The notes under the pieces: model-generated
Told to the model about the DNA's origin: nothing
Seen by the model: only the letters and a program-made list of their open reading frames with translations
Databases searched by the model: none
Shown: positions 47,329-59,190 of the stretch, piece by piece
Layout of the letters: every line of letters starts with the position of its first letter
Numbering within the stretch: position 1 is the first letter of the stretch
Position numbers and translations under genes: made by a program
From: Pararge aegeria
Taxonomy: Eukaryota > Arthropoda > Insecta > Lepidoptera > Nymphalidae
Direction of reading: 5' to 3'
DNA: 64,000 nucleotides
NCBI RefSeq assembly: GCF_905163445.1
Contig: NC_053190.1
Coordinates: 18,819,001-18,883,000 of the forward strand

Positions 47329-48194
47329 GTTACATATTTTTCACTTCTATCGCCAGTTCCCCAAGACTGCCCCGAAGGTTATTTTAAACTATTTTTTCTA
47401 AGAGATAACTCTTGACTGCATTGTGTAAAATGAATCAAATTAATTATTTAAGCCAACAACTAAATGTTCCGCAGCAGGGCTAGCACAGGCGGAGACAAAA
47501 ATTATATTCCCCGATTATATCCCCTGGCAAGAGATGTATTTAACGTGGGAACATGGAATAGGAGAAGTTTACCCCCGTTTATAATTGCACATATATTATT
47601 TGAATTTTATTTCCACTTTAGCGCCAATGCTCCGAGAGTTGATAAAGCTGTGGGAGAAGATAAATGTCCTTTCCCCGGGGGAGTCGTCTCCTGCGCATGC
47701 TAGCCATGCAGGTATAAACATGTCAATATTTTTCTACTTTCTTTTTTTAGCTTACTATTCATTACTTTGGTTTTTCTACTGTTTAAATCTTTTATAAGTG
47801 AGTTTGAATTGTTTTCAGCATTATTTATAAAAATGTTTTAAACAGACTTTTAAAGTCACTACACATATCTTAATCAAAATGAGTACCTTAGGTAATCAGT
47901 ACCTTAATCAGTTACTTAGGTACATAAAAAATATACCAAATCGGTAGACTTACCCGAAAGTAACGTAGACTTCACTTCGTATCAATTTCACAAAACTTTA
48001 TAGATGTGGCAATTTCGTTATGGCTCCCTTTTTGTAGGGATTGTTCTTGGAAATTATTAATGTATTGAAACTTTGAAGGATGAAACTATTTACAAATATG
48101 TGTAATTGCGAAAAATAAATGAAAAATCTGGTAATTACCTTACCCAAGTAGCTATAATTTATTAGTTTTTAAACCGAAGATGGAGATAATCTAT

Positions 48195-48500
48195 ACTTAT
48201 AATAAAACTGTAACTGGAAGATTTCTGTACATTTAATATATTTTAAAAATTTTGACCGGGGGATGCTTTATAATACTGAGTCCAAAACAGATTTTTATTT
48301 AATTTTTGTCTGTCTGTCTGTCTGTCCGGGCATCAAGTGAAAACTACTGAACGGATTGAAATAATATTTTGTACAGTGGTAGCTGATATCCCGGGTCAAC
48401 ATATAGGATACTTTTTATCCCGATAAACGATAAGTTTCCTCCAGGAAATGGGATTTTTTTTTTATAAATATATCTCCATTAAATTTGCACCGATTTTATT
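48195..48500 (+). repeat. Dispersed repeat with (TGTC)n
   Basis: It contains 'aatttttgtctgtctgtctg', 'aactactgaacggattgaaa', 'atcccgggtcaacatatagg' and 'actttttatcccgataaacg', phrases of a common lepidopteran repeat. It has no coding capacity. Confidence 0.5.
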
Positions 48501-48535
48501 AATCCTTTTTTTATTTGACATTGTATACTAAAATT

Positions 48536-48627
48536 CAAAAATTCTAAATTCAAAATTCATTTATTTCAAGTAGGCCTAATATAAGCACTTTTGAAACGTC
48601 AAGTCTGTCTGTTTGTAGTGATACCAA
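48536..48627 (-). repeat. Jockey-like LINE 3' end fragment
   Basis: 'aaattcatttatttcaagta', 'ggcctaatataagcactttt' and 'gaaacgtcaagtctgtctgt' match the 3' end of the LINE at 46,440-47,328. Only the last roughly 90 bases were inserted. Confidence 0.75.
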
Positions 48628-48717
48628 GTATGTATTGTCTAATTTAATGAAGATCTGATGAATATTGTCGGAGATCAAGTCGCAAGGCATAAGGGACAAC
48701 GATCGAATGAAAAAAAC

Positions 48718-49352
48718 CTACTAATATTTTATAAATGCGAAAGTTTGTGAGGATAGATGCATGGATGGTTGGATGTATGTATGGATATTTGTTATGCTTT
48801 AACGCCACAACGAATGAACCGATTTGGCTGAAATCTGGCAGAGATACCTACAATATAGTCTGGAATAGCTCGTAGGCTTCTTTTTATCCCGGAAAAGCAA
48901 ACAGCTTCTACAGGATAGCATCACAATTTTTTCCGCATTTGTCTTTCAAAATCGGTGCAACGGAGTTTAAGATTGACGTGGTTTTTTGTATAGGCACAAT
49001 ACCTAAATATTATAATTTAAAGCTTTTAAAATTTGTTTGGTTGAACGCGCTAATCTCAGAAAATGCTGTTCCGTTTTTTTTTTTCAATTTGTAGTAACAA
49101 TTGTGGCTATATAACATCACGCTACTATCATTAATGAGAAATGTTGCAAAAACTGCAAAAAATATCCTTTTTAAGAGGTTCTGATCCGTGAGATTTGTGA
49201 ACGTTAAACGTTACGCCAAACGACGGAAGTATGTAGTAAGTATATCGGAATTGTCGGAATTGTTGTTTCTTTAAAGTTCTATAAAACAGTCCGCGACAAC
49301 ATATTTTTTGAAGACGGATCATTCGCGGACGAAGTCGCGCGGGTCCGCTTGA
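48718..49352 (+). repeat. Dispersed repeat ending 'gacgaagtcgcgcgggtccg'
   Basis: It starts 'ctactaatattttataaatg', then 'gaaagtttgtgaggatagat', 'acaacgaatgaaccgattt' and 'cttctttttatcccggaaaa', and ends 'gcggacgaagtcgcgcgggt'. It shares both ends with 17,404-17,790. The class (Helitron derivative or LINE part) is uncertain. Confidence 0.55.
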
Positions 49353-50094
49353 AATAATAATAAGTTATCATTATTGTTAAGTTATAATCTTAATATACAA
49401 TAATTAACAATTCATACTATATTTAATTGTTAATATTGATTTTGTTGTAATACCGCGTTGATGTATCTTATGAATAAATAATTATGCATTTAAGTCGGTC
49501 TCGGAGGTTGGATAGGTGTGGCAGTACTTTATAATTTAAAGTTTTGTTTTTTTTTATTTCTCTACAAGTTAGCCCTTGCTTGGAATCTCACACGGTGGTA
49601 AGTGATAATAAGATGGAAGCCTAAAATGGTAACGGACTTAGTTAGGGGGATTACAGTTAGACAATCTAACAGTTATAAAACATAATCCGTTTAACGCGGC
49701 ATCGTACCGAAACGTAAAATTTCTTGGGTAGAGTGGTAACTAGCCTCGACCCAATCCTCTCACCAGACAAAACTTATAATATCTACTGGACAGAATTTTA
49801 ATGAAACAAAGGGATTTTTTGGCTTCCAGTCAGTTTTGAGTCCCTTACCCTTTATACCTCTATATATGGGTCAATATGGAAAACATATGTTTTATTGTTA
49901 AAACATATGTTTTGCTCAAGTGTGCTTAAGTAAAGAAACATAGCTCTATTAGTCATTTGTAGCTTCGAATGATCACTTATATAAAGGAAGAGAACTTTCT
50001 AGATCGATCGGAATCTTCGAAAATATCACCTGCAAATTGATAGCGGAAGCTTCAACCTGCTTAGTTATCATCATCAACAGCGTACCAACCGATG

Positions 50095-50375
50095 GACTTC
50101 CACTAATGAACTATTGTTTTGTAGGGAGTTCCAAATACCGCGGTCTTCATCACGACACGTGGGAAAAACACTTCGCAGGGCATTCAAAGAAAACATCTTG
50201 CAAAGTGCCGCCCAGGGTCCATCAATCGAAAGCGTAGGTGTTAAACCTTATGCGCCTGTTATAACACCGGCAACTACTCTTCAGACTATAACACAGAATT
50301 GCAATTCTGCTTAACAGCAGAATAATGGTAGTAGGTACTTCCCCAGGCGAGCTCTGTCTCATAATGGTCTACTAA
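50095..50375 (-). repeat. SINE family C copy, reverse orientation
   Basis: 'aaacacttcgcagggcattc', 'gtgccgcccagggtccatca', 'tatgcgcctgttataacacc', 'ggtagtaggtacttccccag' and 'gcgagctctgtc' parallel the copy at 8,475-8,740. Open frames of 66 codons here are by-products. Confidence 0.55.
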
Positions 50376-51377
50376 TACTATTTGCATCCTTTTATAGAAA
50401 AACAAATGCAAAGGAAGTCGAGGGCAACAGCTAGCCAGTAAATATTGAAACCGTCATTTACCCTTTATTCCCGTTCTATATAGTCTTTGTAGCCCTGCGT
50501 GCCGCGGGCGGACGGGCTCAGGGCTGGCAGCAATCTCGGGAAGGCTTTTTCTTAACGCATGTTCAATCATCATTATCACGAGTGTACAAGCGTCCACAGC
50601 TGAACATAGGACTTTCTTTTACAACAGATCTGACCCATCGACCATCTTTCAGACTTGATAATCCTATCGGATACGAAGGTTCTGTTATGGATTACCATGT
50701 TGCTAATTTTGCCCTGTGTATGACTTTCAACATAACTCGGTTCATAGCACTTGCAATTTGTCGACGAAGCCGACACTGTCGCACTCAAACTTTGCTAGTG
50801 TACCATCTAAATTACCAATCTTATAGTTTTTGCATAATTGTGATTTTACATAAATTGATATGAGCATGACACTCTAATTTATAAAGGCTTTTTGAATCAG
50901 AGCAAGACAGGTGGGCAGCTCGGGTGGGAGGTAGTGGCGGTGGACTGTGGAAGTAAGTGTGTGATCGTTATCAGGTGTTAGTGAGAAGCGCCGGAGGATA
51001 AGATTTGGCTAAACCCCCTTAGTTTCAGATAGAATAATTGATCTTATTTCACTCGTTTTAAATTTGTTAATTTTGTATGTATCTACTACAATCTTTTATT
51101 CTACAAACGTTCTGCCTTAGAGCACAAATTGTAGAACTGTCAACAAATTTAACTTTCTAACGTGCCAATACTCGAAACAGCTTCAGGATTGTGAGAGTAT
51201 CGATCTCGTGCTAAGGGATAAGGGTAAGGCTTTTCCGCTTTCTGCGGCAGTCACGATCGACTACCTTGATTTTTAGGTTCTTCGCGTGTTTTCGGTACGA
51301 ATAAATGTTCTGTAAATGTCAGCCCTAGGTGCGGGCGTGGGAACGTCGTGCATGCGAGCTCATTATGCGCTGCCATG

Positions 51378-51437
51378 CACCTCACGCGTCCCCCGCACAC
51401 CTCCGTGCTCCCCCGCGCACCTCCGTGCTCCTCGTGT
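51378..51437. repeat. Minisatellite, three 20-bp units
   Basis: Three adjacent 20-base units: 'cacctcacgcgtcccccgca', 'cacctccgtgctcccccgcg' and 'cacctccgtgctcctcgtgt'. They are GC-rich in an otherwise ordinary stretch. The minus-strand open frame across it has no recognised domain. Confidence 0.7.
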
Positions 51438-51859
51438 GCTGTACCTACGCGTTGTGTGCGCGTACCTCCGATAGGACCACAACAACATTAAGCAAAACAT
51501 ACGTTTAAAAAAATGTATTTCGTGCGGCACTCCCCGATGCGTATCGCGAAGCACGATATGTTCTGCGATACGCTTATTTGAATGAAGGGCGTCAATCAAA
51601 AATCTACAAGAGTCAATGCAGATTGCCCAAGTTTGTAGGACATTTTAGTATGATACGAATTTTTGCATACTATACAAGTAATTAGTTTTGTGACTCCTAA
51701 AGCCATAATAATGATAGATATATATATATCACATTACAGCAAATAAACACATTCCATTCTATTTTTATCGTATTCAAAAGTACTTAGGTTTATTAGGCCT
51801 ACTTGAAAATAAATATTGAATTGTAAGAATATGTTTGGCAAAAGACGTGTCGGAAGAGT

Positions 51860-51860
<1 letters not shown>

Positions 51861-51897
<37 letters not shown>
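51861..51897. repeat. (AAT)n microsatellite
   Basis: About twelve uninterrupted TAA/AAT units between 'gagtg' and 'ggttgttgg'. A leucine-rich open frame on the other strand is its translation. Confidence 0.9.
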
Positions 51898-51898
<1 letters not shown>

Positions 51899-52032
51899 GT
51901 TGTTGGATCAAGGGTAGGATACAGAAGGCAGTAGTCCTTGAAACGGCGCGTATTGTGAGGAGGTTCCTCACTCTGGAGCCCTGACCACCGGTTGCTTGGG
52001 TATTCAAAAGCCCCGCAAGCGGAAGGTGGAAG

Positions 52033-52160
52033 TTTTTTTTTTTTTTTTTTTTATAAATTTTTAATAGTGTTTTTTATTTTATTTTTAAGCATTGTTAATA
52101 ATTTAAAAAAAAAAAAAAAAGGAAAAAAAAAGAAAAAAAGAAAAATAATAAATGATAGCT
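52033..52160. repeat. Poly-T and poly-A tract
   Basis: A run of about 19 T, a short AT-rich bridge, then A-rich DNA with G interruptions. It lies directly before the 5' boundary of the second LINE copy. Confidence 0.8.
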
Positions 52161-52169
52161 TATAAATGG

Positions 52170-53032
52170 AGAATCACTAAAAATGGAAGATTCCACAGTT
52201 TTTCTGGGCATGACCTTAGATTGTAAGCTTCAGTGGGGTACCCATATAGATACACTAGCAGGTAAACTAAGCTCGGCTGCCTACGCCGTCAGGAAAATTA
52301 GACAGATTACTGACGTAGAAACAGCAAGACTTGTTTACTTTGCGTACTTTCATAGTGTGATGTCTTACGGGATCTTATTATGGGGCAAATCTGCTGATAT
52401 AAAAACTATATTCATATTGCAGAAAAGAGCTGTACGGTCTATATATAAACTTAAATCACGTGAATCCCTCCGTGAAAAATTTAAAGAAATAAGTATCCTT
52501 ACGGTAGCCTCACAATATATTTATAACAATATAGTATTTGTCTTTATAAACAAAAAGTGGATATATATAAGTGGACAGTCGACTTACAAGAAATGGACAT
52601 AAATTAGTGACATCTGCATATCGTCTGCGAAAGGTGCAGAAGTCATTTTTGTGGGACTGAGTATACGCTTTTATAATATGATTCCTAAGGTAATTTTGGA
52701 CCTACCAATGCATAAGTTTAAAGAATGTGTTAAAACACATTTATTACAGCGAGGTTATTATACAATTGATGAATTTCTTAATGACAAGGTTGCTTGGAAG
52801 CATCCGGCTCCGCTTTCATCTCTCACAAGATAGAAAAATGAATTTTGAAATGTAAAATGTAAATTGTTAATGTTGGAAAAGAGCAACTGCTGAGTTTCTT
52901 GCCGGCTTCTTCTCGGTAGAATCTGCCTTCTGAACCGGTGGTAGAGTCACTACACACAGACAGACTTGACGTTTCAAAAGTGCTTATATTAGGCCTACTT
53001 GAAATAAATGAATTTTAAATTTTTGAATTTTT
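52170..53032 (+). mobile_element. Jockey-like LINE, 5'-truncated, plus strand
   Basis: It is a second copy of the element at 46,440-47,328, inverted with respect to it. The first 105 or so codons are intact ('MEDSTVFLGMTLDCKLQW' onward). A 16-base deletion near 52,540 (after 'gtatttgt') then shifts the frame, and further small changes follow before 'RFYNMIPKVILDLP'. The 3' end has 'agcaactgctgagtttcttg', 'gccggcttcttctcggtaga' and 'ggcctacttgaaataaatga', then poly-T. It lies about 210 bases from the exon at 53,244. Confidence 0.85.
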
Positions 53033-53243
53033 TTTTTTTGAAGAAAGAAGTCATGGTTTCGCAACATCCGCGAATGGATTAATATCGTAAGCGTGGAAAC
53101 ATTGTTTCGCTTGGCGCAAGACCGCAAGAAGTTCGCTGAGCTGACGGCCAACCTCCAGTAGTGGAGAGGCACATAAAGAGAGAGAGATGAATTAAAACTC
53201 TCTTCGTTATAAGATGGGAGGTGTATGATGTGAGGGCAGTTAC

Positions 53244-53438
53244 CTGCTGCATCTTGTCGAAGTCGAGCGCGGGGCGGTGGCGGCGCGGCGGCGGCAGCGG
53301 CAGACGGCGGCGGCGCGGCGAGCAGGGCGCGCGGCCCGCGCATCCGCACTCGGCCGCAGCGGCAGCGGCAGCGCCCGCGCGGCGCGGCTTCAGCGCCTCC
53401 AGCGGCGGCGACGTGCGGAACCGCACGGGCGTTTCCAC
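53244..53438 (-). CDS. Candidate internal exon of a GC-rich gene
   Basis: A minus-strand block of 195 bases (65 codons, phase 0 at both ends) lies between an acceptor ('gcacgttgcag') and a donor ('cagcag|gtaactg'). It reads 'VETPVRFRTSPPLEALKP', an Ala run, an Arg/Pro-rich part, and 'HRPALDFDKMQQ'. The string R-P-A-L-D-F-x-K-M recalls a short conserved string of FAM53-family proteins as I remember them. That resemblance is weak and I do not assign the family. G+C is very high and no stop interrupts. The 121- and 140-codon open frames over it are extensions into introns or shadows. Confidence 0.55.
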
Positions 53439-54132
53439 CTGCAACGTGCGGCCGCTGGCTGTTAGCGGCAGGTCAACACGACTGATCAATACAGCAGCCA
53501 TCCGTGACCTATGTCAGTCCGAGCAATGCAAGGCAAACCGGATAGATGCGTCCAGCGTGCGACCAATCAAAGAAGCGCGCGTTTAAGCAAGTCCTGTGAT
53601 TGGACGATCTTAGGACGCACGTCGAACGTTGCTGTGGACACAGATTGGACGCTAGATATTGCTTTATATAACACCTCCTGCCTAGTAACTAATACACGGC
53701 CAGCAGTTAAGAGAGCAAAGTATGCTACAGCTTAAATAAAATGGGTAATTGAAACCAGTGCAGACAGACCCTTCAGACACAATCAGGACAATTAGTGTAA
53801 TGTTGATGAGATACATTAGTCCTTACAATCAACGCCGTGGAAAAGGTTCCTAATCAAAGGATCATTTAGGTAGAGTAGGTACCTATATGAAACATGTAGG
53901 GAAATCGCCTACGGTGCCTTATTGTAGCAATACAATCGAAAAAGACTTCAAAACCTGTAGACGTTTTGGTACCTACTGTAGGTTTGATTCGGTCGAAGAC
54001 TACGTCTGTTGCGTTAATCTGTTATCTTCATTGCCACTTTCAAGAAAAAAGACTCAGCTGCAGTCTTAATGCTTCAATACTGGGGCAGCAGTGGAAAAGT
54101 GGAAAACCATCGCCTATAAACATATCAACATA

Positions 54133-54205
54133 TCTTAGGCCACGGAAACGTTCTACAAAGTGCCGCCCTATGTCTATCAACCTGAGGCGTAGGTGCTTAG
54201 CCTAA
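54133..54205 (-). repeat. SINE family C fragment
   Basis: 'ttctacaaagtgccgcccta', 'tgtctatcaacctgaggcg' and 'taggtgcttagcc' parallel the middle of the copies at 8,475 and 50,095. It lies in the intron between the two GC-rich exons. Confidence 0.45.
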
Positions 54206-54270
54206 TAATATCTTATTCGCAACAAATATAGCTACTCCTTTTAGCAGTCGTTTGGGAATGGCGCAGGTAC

Positions 54271-54444
54271 CTTTGTGTCGTCATCGTCCGAGGAGGGCGC
54301 CCTGGCCGCCAACTCGTCGTCGTAGGGCTCCGCCGGCCAGCGGCGCTTCTCAGGCGCCGTACGCGCAGGCGACGAGGCGCCCCGCCGCCGGCCTTCGCCC
54401 CGCGCCGCCACCGTAGCCGCCGTCGCGGGGCTGCCGTTGATCAC
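54271..54444 (-). CDS. Candidate internal exon of a GC-rich gene
   Basis: A minus-strand block of 174 bases (58 codons, phase 0 at both ends) lies between an acceptor ('ggtaatccgcag') and a donor ('acaaag|gtacctg'). It reads 'VINGSPATAATVAARGEG', a basic stretch, 'EKRRWPAEPYDDELAARAP' and an acidic end 'SSDDDDTK'. The intron to the exon at 53,438 is 832 bases. The frame has no natural ATG start, so earlier exons must lie at higher coordinates or outside the window. I found none to which I could give splice borders. Confidence 0.55.
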
Positions 54445-56283
54445 CTGCGGATTACCCCCCGTTACTTCACGTGTTACCGGGTTGCAAGCTACTGCTGTAC
54501 GCCCGTAACTAATGGTACTCTTCCATGAAACTTCGAGGAAGTCAAGCTTGCAGAGAAGGAACTAGAAAGTACAGACAATTAATTACACTTGTCATATACG
54601 TACTTTTTTAAAGATGAAAGAGAGCAGGTTATATAAGGTAATTTTAGTAACAGTTGGCTCTGCAATGTTTTTGGGTAAAATTAAATTTGATGATAAATCA
54701 CTGAGATGACTTGGCTATACCTATCTATTAATTATAGGTTTTAACTTTGATTAATGTGAGAAACGAATGGTGTGCCGTGGTTAACCGTCACAAGCTTTTA
54801 ACGGATTTCAGCGGCAAGTACAACAATAAAACTGCCCCCTCCCAGGTAGATCCAATGTTGCCGTGATTGAAGGAGTTGTCTCCTAACGGGGGTGATTGGA
54901 GGGGAGGCAAAGAAAAGCGCAGTAGTTAGAGGCAGACGCTCAGCGTAGCGACGTCTTTGCTGAATATTTCAGCATGTAATTGCAAACTCGCAATTGTCGT
55001 CTATCAAAGCGTCATTACACGGCTGAATTAATGGCCCGAGTGGTCGCCCCCCCAGCCCTCCCACAAAAAAAACAGCTGCAAATAGCCGGCGAAAACCTAA
55101 GTACGGCCTAGTAGGTACGGCGACGGTCGGCCCCTCCTTTATTTTTAACTAGCAGCGGCAAACGAAGTTGCCCAAGACTTACTCCGCTTGCCCTTTTCCT
55201 GCAGAAACTGCTGCTTCGTTAGGCTAGTTTCCGATTTTGACATAATCCTGGGTTTGACTTCCGGCTGGGGTCAAAAATGTTATTAGGTTTACCTAGTTTT
55301 GTCTATCAAAAAATTCGTAGTACCATTCTAAAGTTACAAATAAGACGTGCTCACAGAGCAAATTAAGCCCACCGATATATACCTCGATAGTTAGCATTGT
55401 AGCGAGGGTTTAGGGCCCTCGCTATTAAGCGATTGGCCTGTGCCCAGCATTTAATGGTGGTGGTGACGGCACAGGTGAGGGAGGTAATTAAAGTAGATGG
55501 CTCCCTACGAAATCCTCCGTCTGTCTGTAGGAACTACGTAAAACCACTTGCTTGCTTTGATAACGATCAAATAATTATACGACGATGAGCTAAGCGGCAG
55601 TTACAAAATCGCAGACAGACTTTTCTTTGTGCGAGACCCGAAGAGTCCACTCGAGAAAAACACACACAGCCTGTCCTCTCCACCCATGAAGGGTTGGAAC
55701 TTGAGCAAGGTTTAATAGAATCGCATAAATTACCGGGCGATTATGTGCTGATAAAACCTTTTCGGTCACGGGCGTTAACGGTTATGATGACGTTGAGCAC
55801 ACATCGAACCCTTTTACGTTTATGTGTTGTGCAGTGTGGTTGTTTTATACACATACTAAATATTATTAATGTTATTTAAATGCACAAACACAGAATTTTT
55901 ACTTATTGAAGTCATCATTATCATAAGTCTTCTATTTGCCTATTATCACTACGCTGGGCAGACGGGTTACATTTCGGTCTTCTCCGTTTGGCCTAGACCA
56001 ATGGGGGTGGGACCGTCGTCGCCATAGATGCCTGTGTTGGGGTGTGTTTAATGTCGGAATTAAGATCTCACAAGACAGGCAGACGGGTTGGTCAGAAGGA
56101 TCGCAGTAGATGGCAGTAGTAGCATAGAGGACGCTGCTACCTCCGTCATATTCCCTTAGTCTCGTTTGACGTCTCGCACGACATCCATGAGAAATGAGAA
56201 GAGTGGAGGTGGTGACTCCACACGGCACAACTTGTTGTAATAAGTACATACTTATGTTAGATACTTGTGTACATACATACGTA

Positions 56284-56333
56284 CGACATCAGTAAAAAAT
56301 TCGTTAAGTATAACGAATTTTTTACTGATGTCG
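56284..56333. repeat. Perfect inverted repeat, 23-bp arms
   Basis: The left arm starts 'cgacatcagtaaaaaattcg'. The right arm is its exact complement, and only 4 bases (AGTA) separate them. It is perfect over all 23 pairs. Confidence 0.9.
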
Positions 56334-58043
56334 ACGGCTACACGTTCTGCTTATATGCTCTGAAGGTTGGAACAGAACCGCTAACTACCCGAAACTAACC
56401 ACTACAGCCATCCTAAATGTAACATTGGCTGGAAAATACGTAAAACAGCCCTCTTTTAATATCAAACATAACAAAGCTCATGAAGTGACCTTGAACGAAG
56501 ACAAGAGGTTGGAATTGGATTAGAACGAATGACAATAATTACGACGGATTATTATAGTATAGCCTAGTCGAAGGCTCGGGTCTCCTCTCGGAATGAGAAA
56601 ACTTCATACGCCTTTGAGTAGGTACCTATATTAAAGAGAACTTTATAGAGAAGACGAAAGATGTGGCTAAAATACATCCGTAACTGGGATCGCCAACGTA
56701 GCACAATTTCTCCGTTTGGCGGAAGACCGAAAACTATATGACGAGACGACAGCCAACCTGCAATAGTGGAGAGGCACCAGAAGATGAAGAAGAAGATAAA
56801 CTTCGATATATGCACCTGGGTCAAAGTCGGAAGAGAGGCCGAACTCATACCCACTAGGCTACACTGCTATTATACGGATAGAAAACGTTAATATTTAGCA
56901 AATCTACTCTGCAAATCTAATCATAATCTAGAGATCTGGTCCCGAAGATCTAATGTAAAACTTTAGTAATATCCAGTGGGGTAGACGTGAGCAGTAGGTA
57001 TATTGACCAGCAGTGACGCGTGCGAGGCGTCTCGGCCCGAATTCCACGGTTCACTGAAACACAAAGAGAGCAGCCGACTACACTAATCCCGCTGCAAATT
57101 TGAGTTAGCTAAAAATTACCCGCGCCTATCCGTGGCCGGCTTAAATTGGAGTTTTTAGAGGTCAACTTCCCTTTGATACGCTAAATAAAACGACTTTTGT
57201 AATTGGCGGATTTGAAGCACTCTTCCGATACCTTAATTGGCATACCAGCCGACTTCACTTCAGGAATGGCGTTTGGATAGCTACGAATAACTAAACATTG
57301 TTGTATGTGTATGAAACAGTCTTCATTATTATTTTTTACATAGTATAAAACAGCGATCCCACTGTTTGTAAGCTTAGATCTTTTAAACTGCGCAACGGAT
57401 TTTTACCTATACAGTTTTTAGCAATATGCAGGAATGTTTCAAGATGAAGGTCGAGAAAAGCAAAGAAATTCAATACTGAACTGAACGTATTTTTTGCTAA
57501 ACCTCACGAGATAGATTCAATTAATAATAAAAAATACTACGGAATTTTATTATTATACACTCCAAAATGCCCCACTTTAGCATTTATATTGCGCACCCTT
57601 GCGAAGTCACGGCGGGTCGCTAGTCTAAAATAAAACCTTGTCCTATAAAACATCATCGGGATTTTCGTTTTATTTTTCATTGTACTCCAGTATTAACTTC
57701 AACCGATTTACCAATTAAGGTATCGGTTTGTAAATGTTACGGACAACAAAGATGCAAATAAGACACTGACCGGATATACCCATTTTTCCCCCGGGCCTTC
57801 GGGCAGACTCCCCTAGAGACTTGAATAACGATTATAAACATGCTCTGCCTCAGCAGTTAGTATAGATATAGCCATTTTAGGCTATGCCATTAATATTGAC
57901 GCTTGCCTAACCATGAGTTAAATTTTTACTACTGCCACATTCTAACTATTCATTGAAACTATTTAATTTATTATAATGCAACTATATGAATAATAATTTG
58001 ACTAAAAATAATAATAATTACAAACTAACGTAAAAATTTACAA

Positions 58044-58140
58044 AAAAAAACGACGTCTAACGTTTAACTTTAGTATACAAAACAAGGACGAAAAAAACGA
58101 CGTCTAACGTTTAACTTTAGTATACAAAACAAGGACGAAA
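58044..58140. repeat. 47-bp tandem duplication
   Basis: The unit running from 'cgacgtctaacgtttaactt' to 'acaaaacaaggacgaaaaa' occurs twice, starting at 58,051 and 58,098, with no difference between the copies over at least 40 bases. Confidence 0.9.
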
Positions 58141-58615
58141 AACGCGAGTAATAGCTAGGTAGTTTACTGTACCTAGATATTGAGGCTTTACGGCGCGATT
58201 CAAATGGCTAATTTTTACTAAGAAGCCGAATTCTCATTACTTTGTCTGTTGTAGCATTAACATTATTTTTCTTGGGATCCGTTTGCGATTTATTCTAATA
58301 CGAGACGTTTGAGTGGTTGTTGTAAATGGTTGCATCTTTACTAAAGGAGGGAGTTATTCCGCAGAGAAAGGAAGCTCGGAGAGGCTTTAGGAGTCTGGCG
58401 AAAGGTACGAAGCAAAACGAAGCGCTCAGGCGAAGCTGCCGCATTATATCACACGATTCCCTTCTTTCATAACAGATCTATTGTCCCGTTATCCTTAAGG
58501 CGGATTTCACAAGAGTGGTTCGAGACTGCGTCGCTCTAGCTAGATTTTTTTTTATATATTTATAACATAAAGAAATTATAACAAAAACCTTATGATTAAT
58601 GATTTCCTAATTCAA

Positions 58616-58710
58616 CCCATTACCGGCCCACTACAGGGCACGGGTCTTCTCCAACTGGGGTTAAGGCCGTAGCCCATCACGCTGGCCCAGCGCGGATTGG
58701 TGGACCATGA
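58616..58710 (-). repeat. SINE family B fragment
   Basis: 'ttaccggcccactacagggc', 'ggttaaggccgtagcccatc' and 'ccagcgcggattggtggacc' form the first third of the family body. Confidence 0.65.
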
Positions 58711-59019
58711 AATTATTATAGAGAAAATATTGTAACAATTTGAATCAAATCTATCATTTCTGGTACGAGTGTTTATACTTATGTTTACCAAACGTTATCG
58801 CCAATCCTAGAGGCAGGGAGTTAGTTGTCTTTTTTAAGATTGACTGTAAGTTTTATATGCAACACCACGCAGATTCTGCAAAATAAATTCTCACCACTCA
58901 CTCACCATTGTCATTCTCACTCTCTTGCGCTCTTTTCCTCATATCGAAGAATTATAAAGTCAAGTTTGTATGAATGACTGTCATGAAATAATGTTTGTGT
59001 TGTAAATTTAATCCTTCTA

Positions 59020-59190
59020 ATGTTATAAGTGCTAGAGTTTGTCTGGATGGAAGAATGGATATTTGTTACTCTTTTACGCAAAAACTACTGAACCAATTTT
59101 ACTAAAATTTAGAATGGTGATAGATTATATCCTAGATTAACACATAGGCTACTTTTTTTCCTGGAAATATACGATTCCCGCGGGATTTAT
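59020..59190 (+). repeat. Dispersed repeat related to 17,404-17,790
   Basis: 'ttctaatgttataagtgcta', 'gaatggatatttgttactct', 'tttacgcaaaaactactgaa' and 'tagattaacacataggctac' match a common lepidopteran repeat, of which the 3' end is missing here. Confidence 0.5.

Noticed and set aside
53221..53586. Plus-strand 121-codon Arg/Ala-rich ORF
   Set aside because: It is a shadow of the GC-rich minus-strand exon.
55932..56249. 105-codon minus-strand ORF
   Set aside because: Arg/His-rich chance frame with no domain and no splice support.
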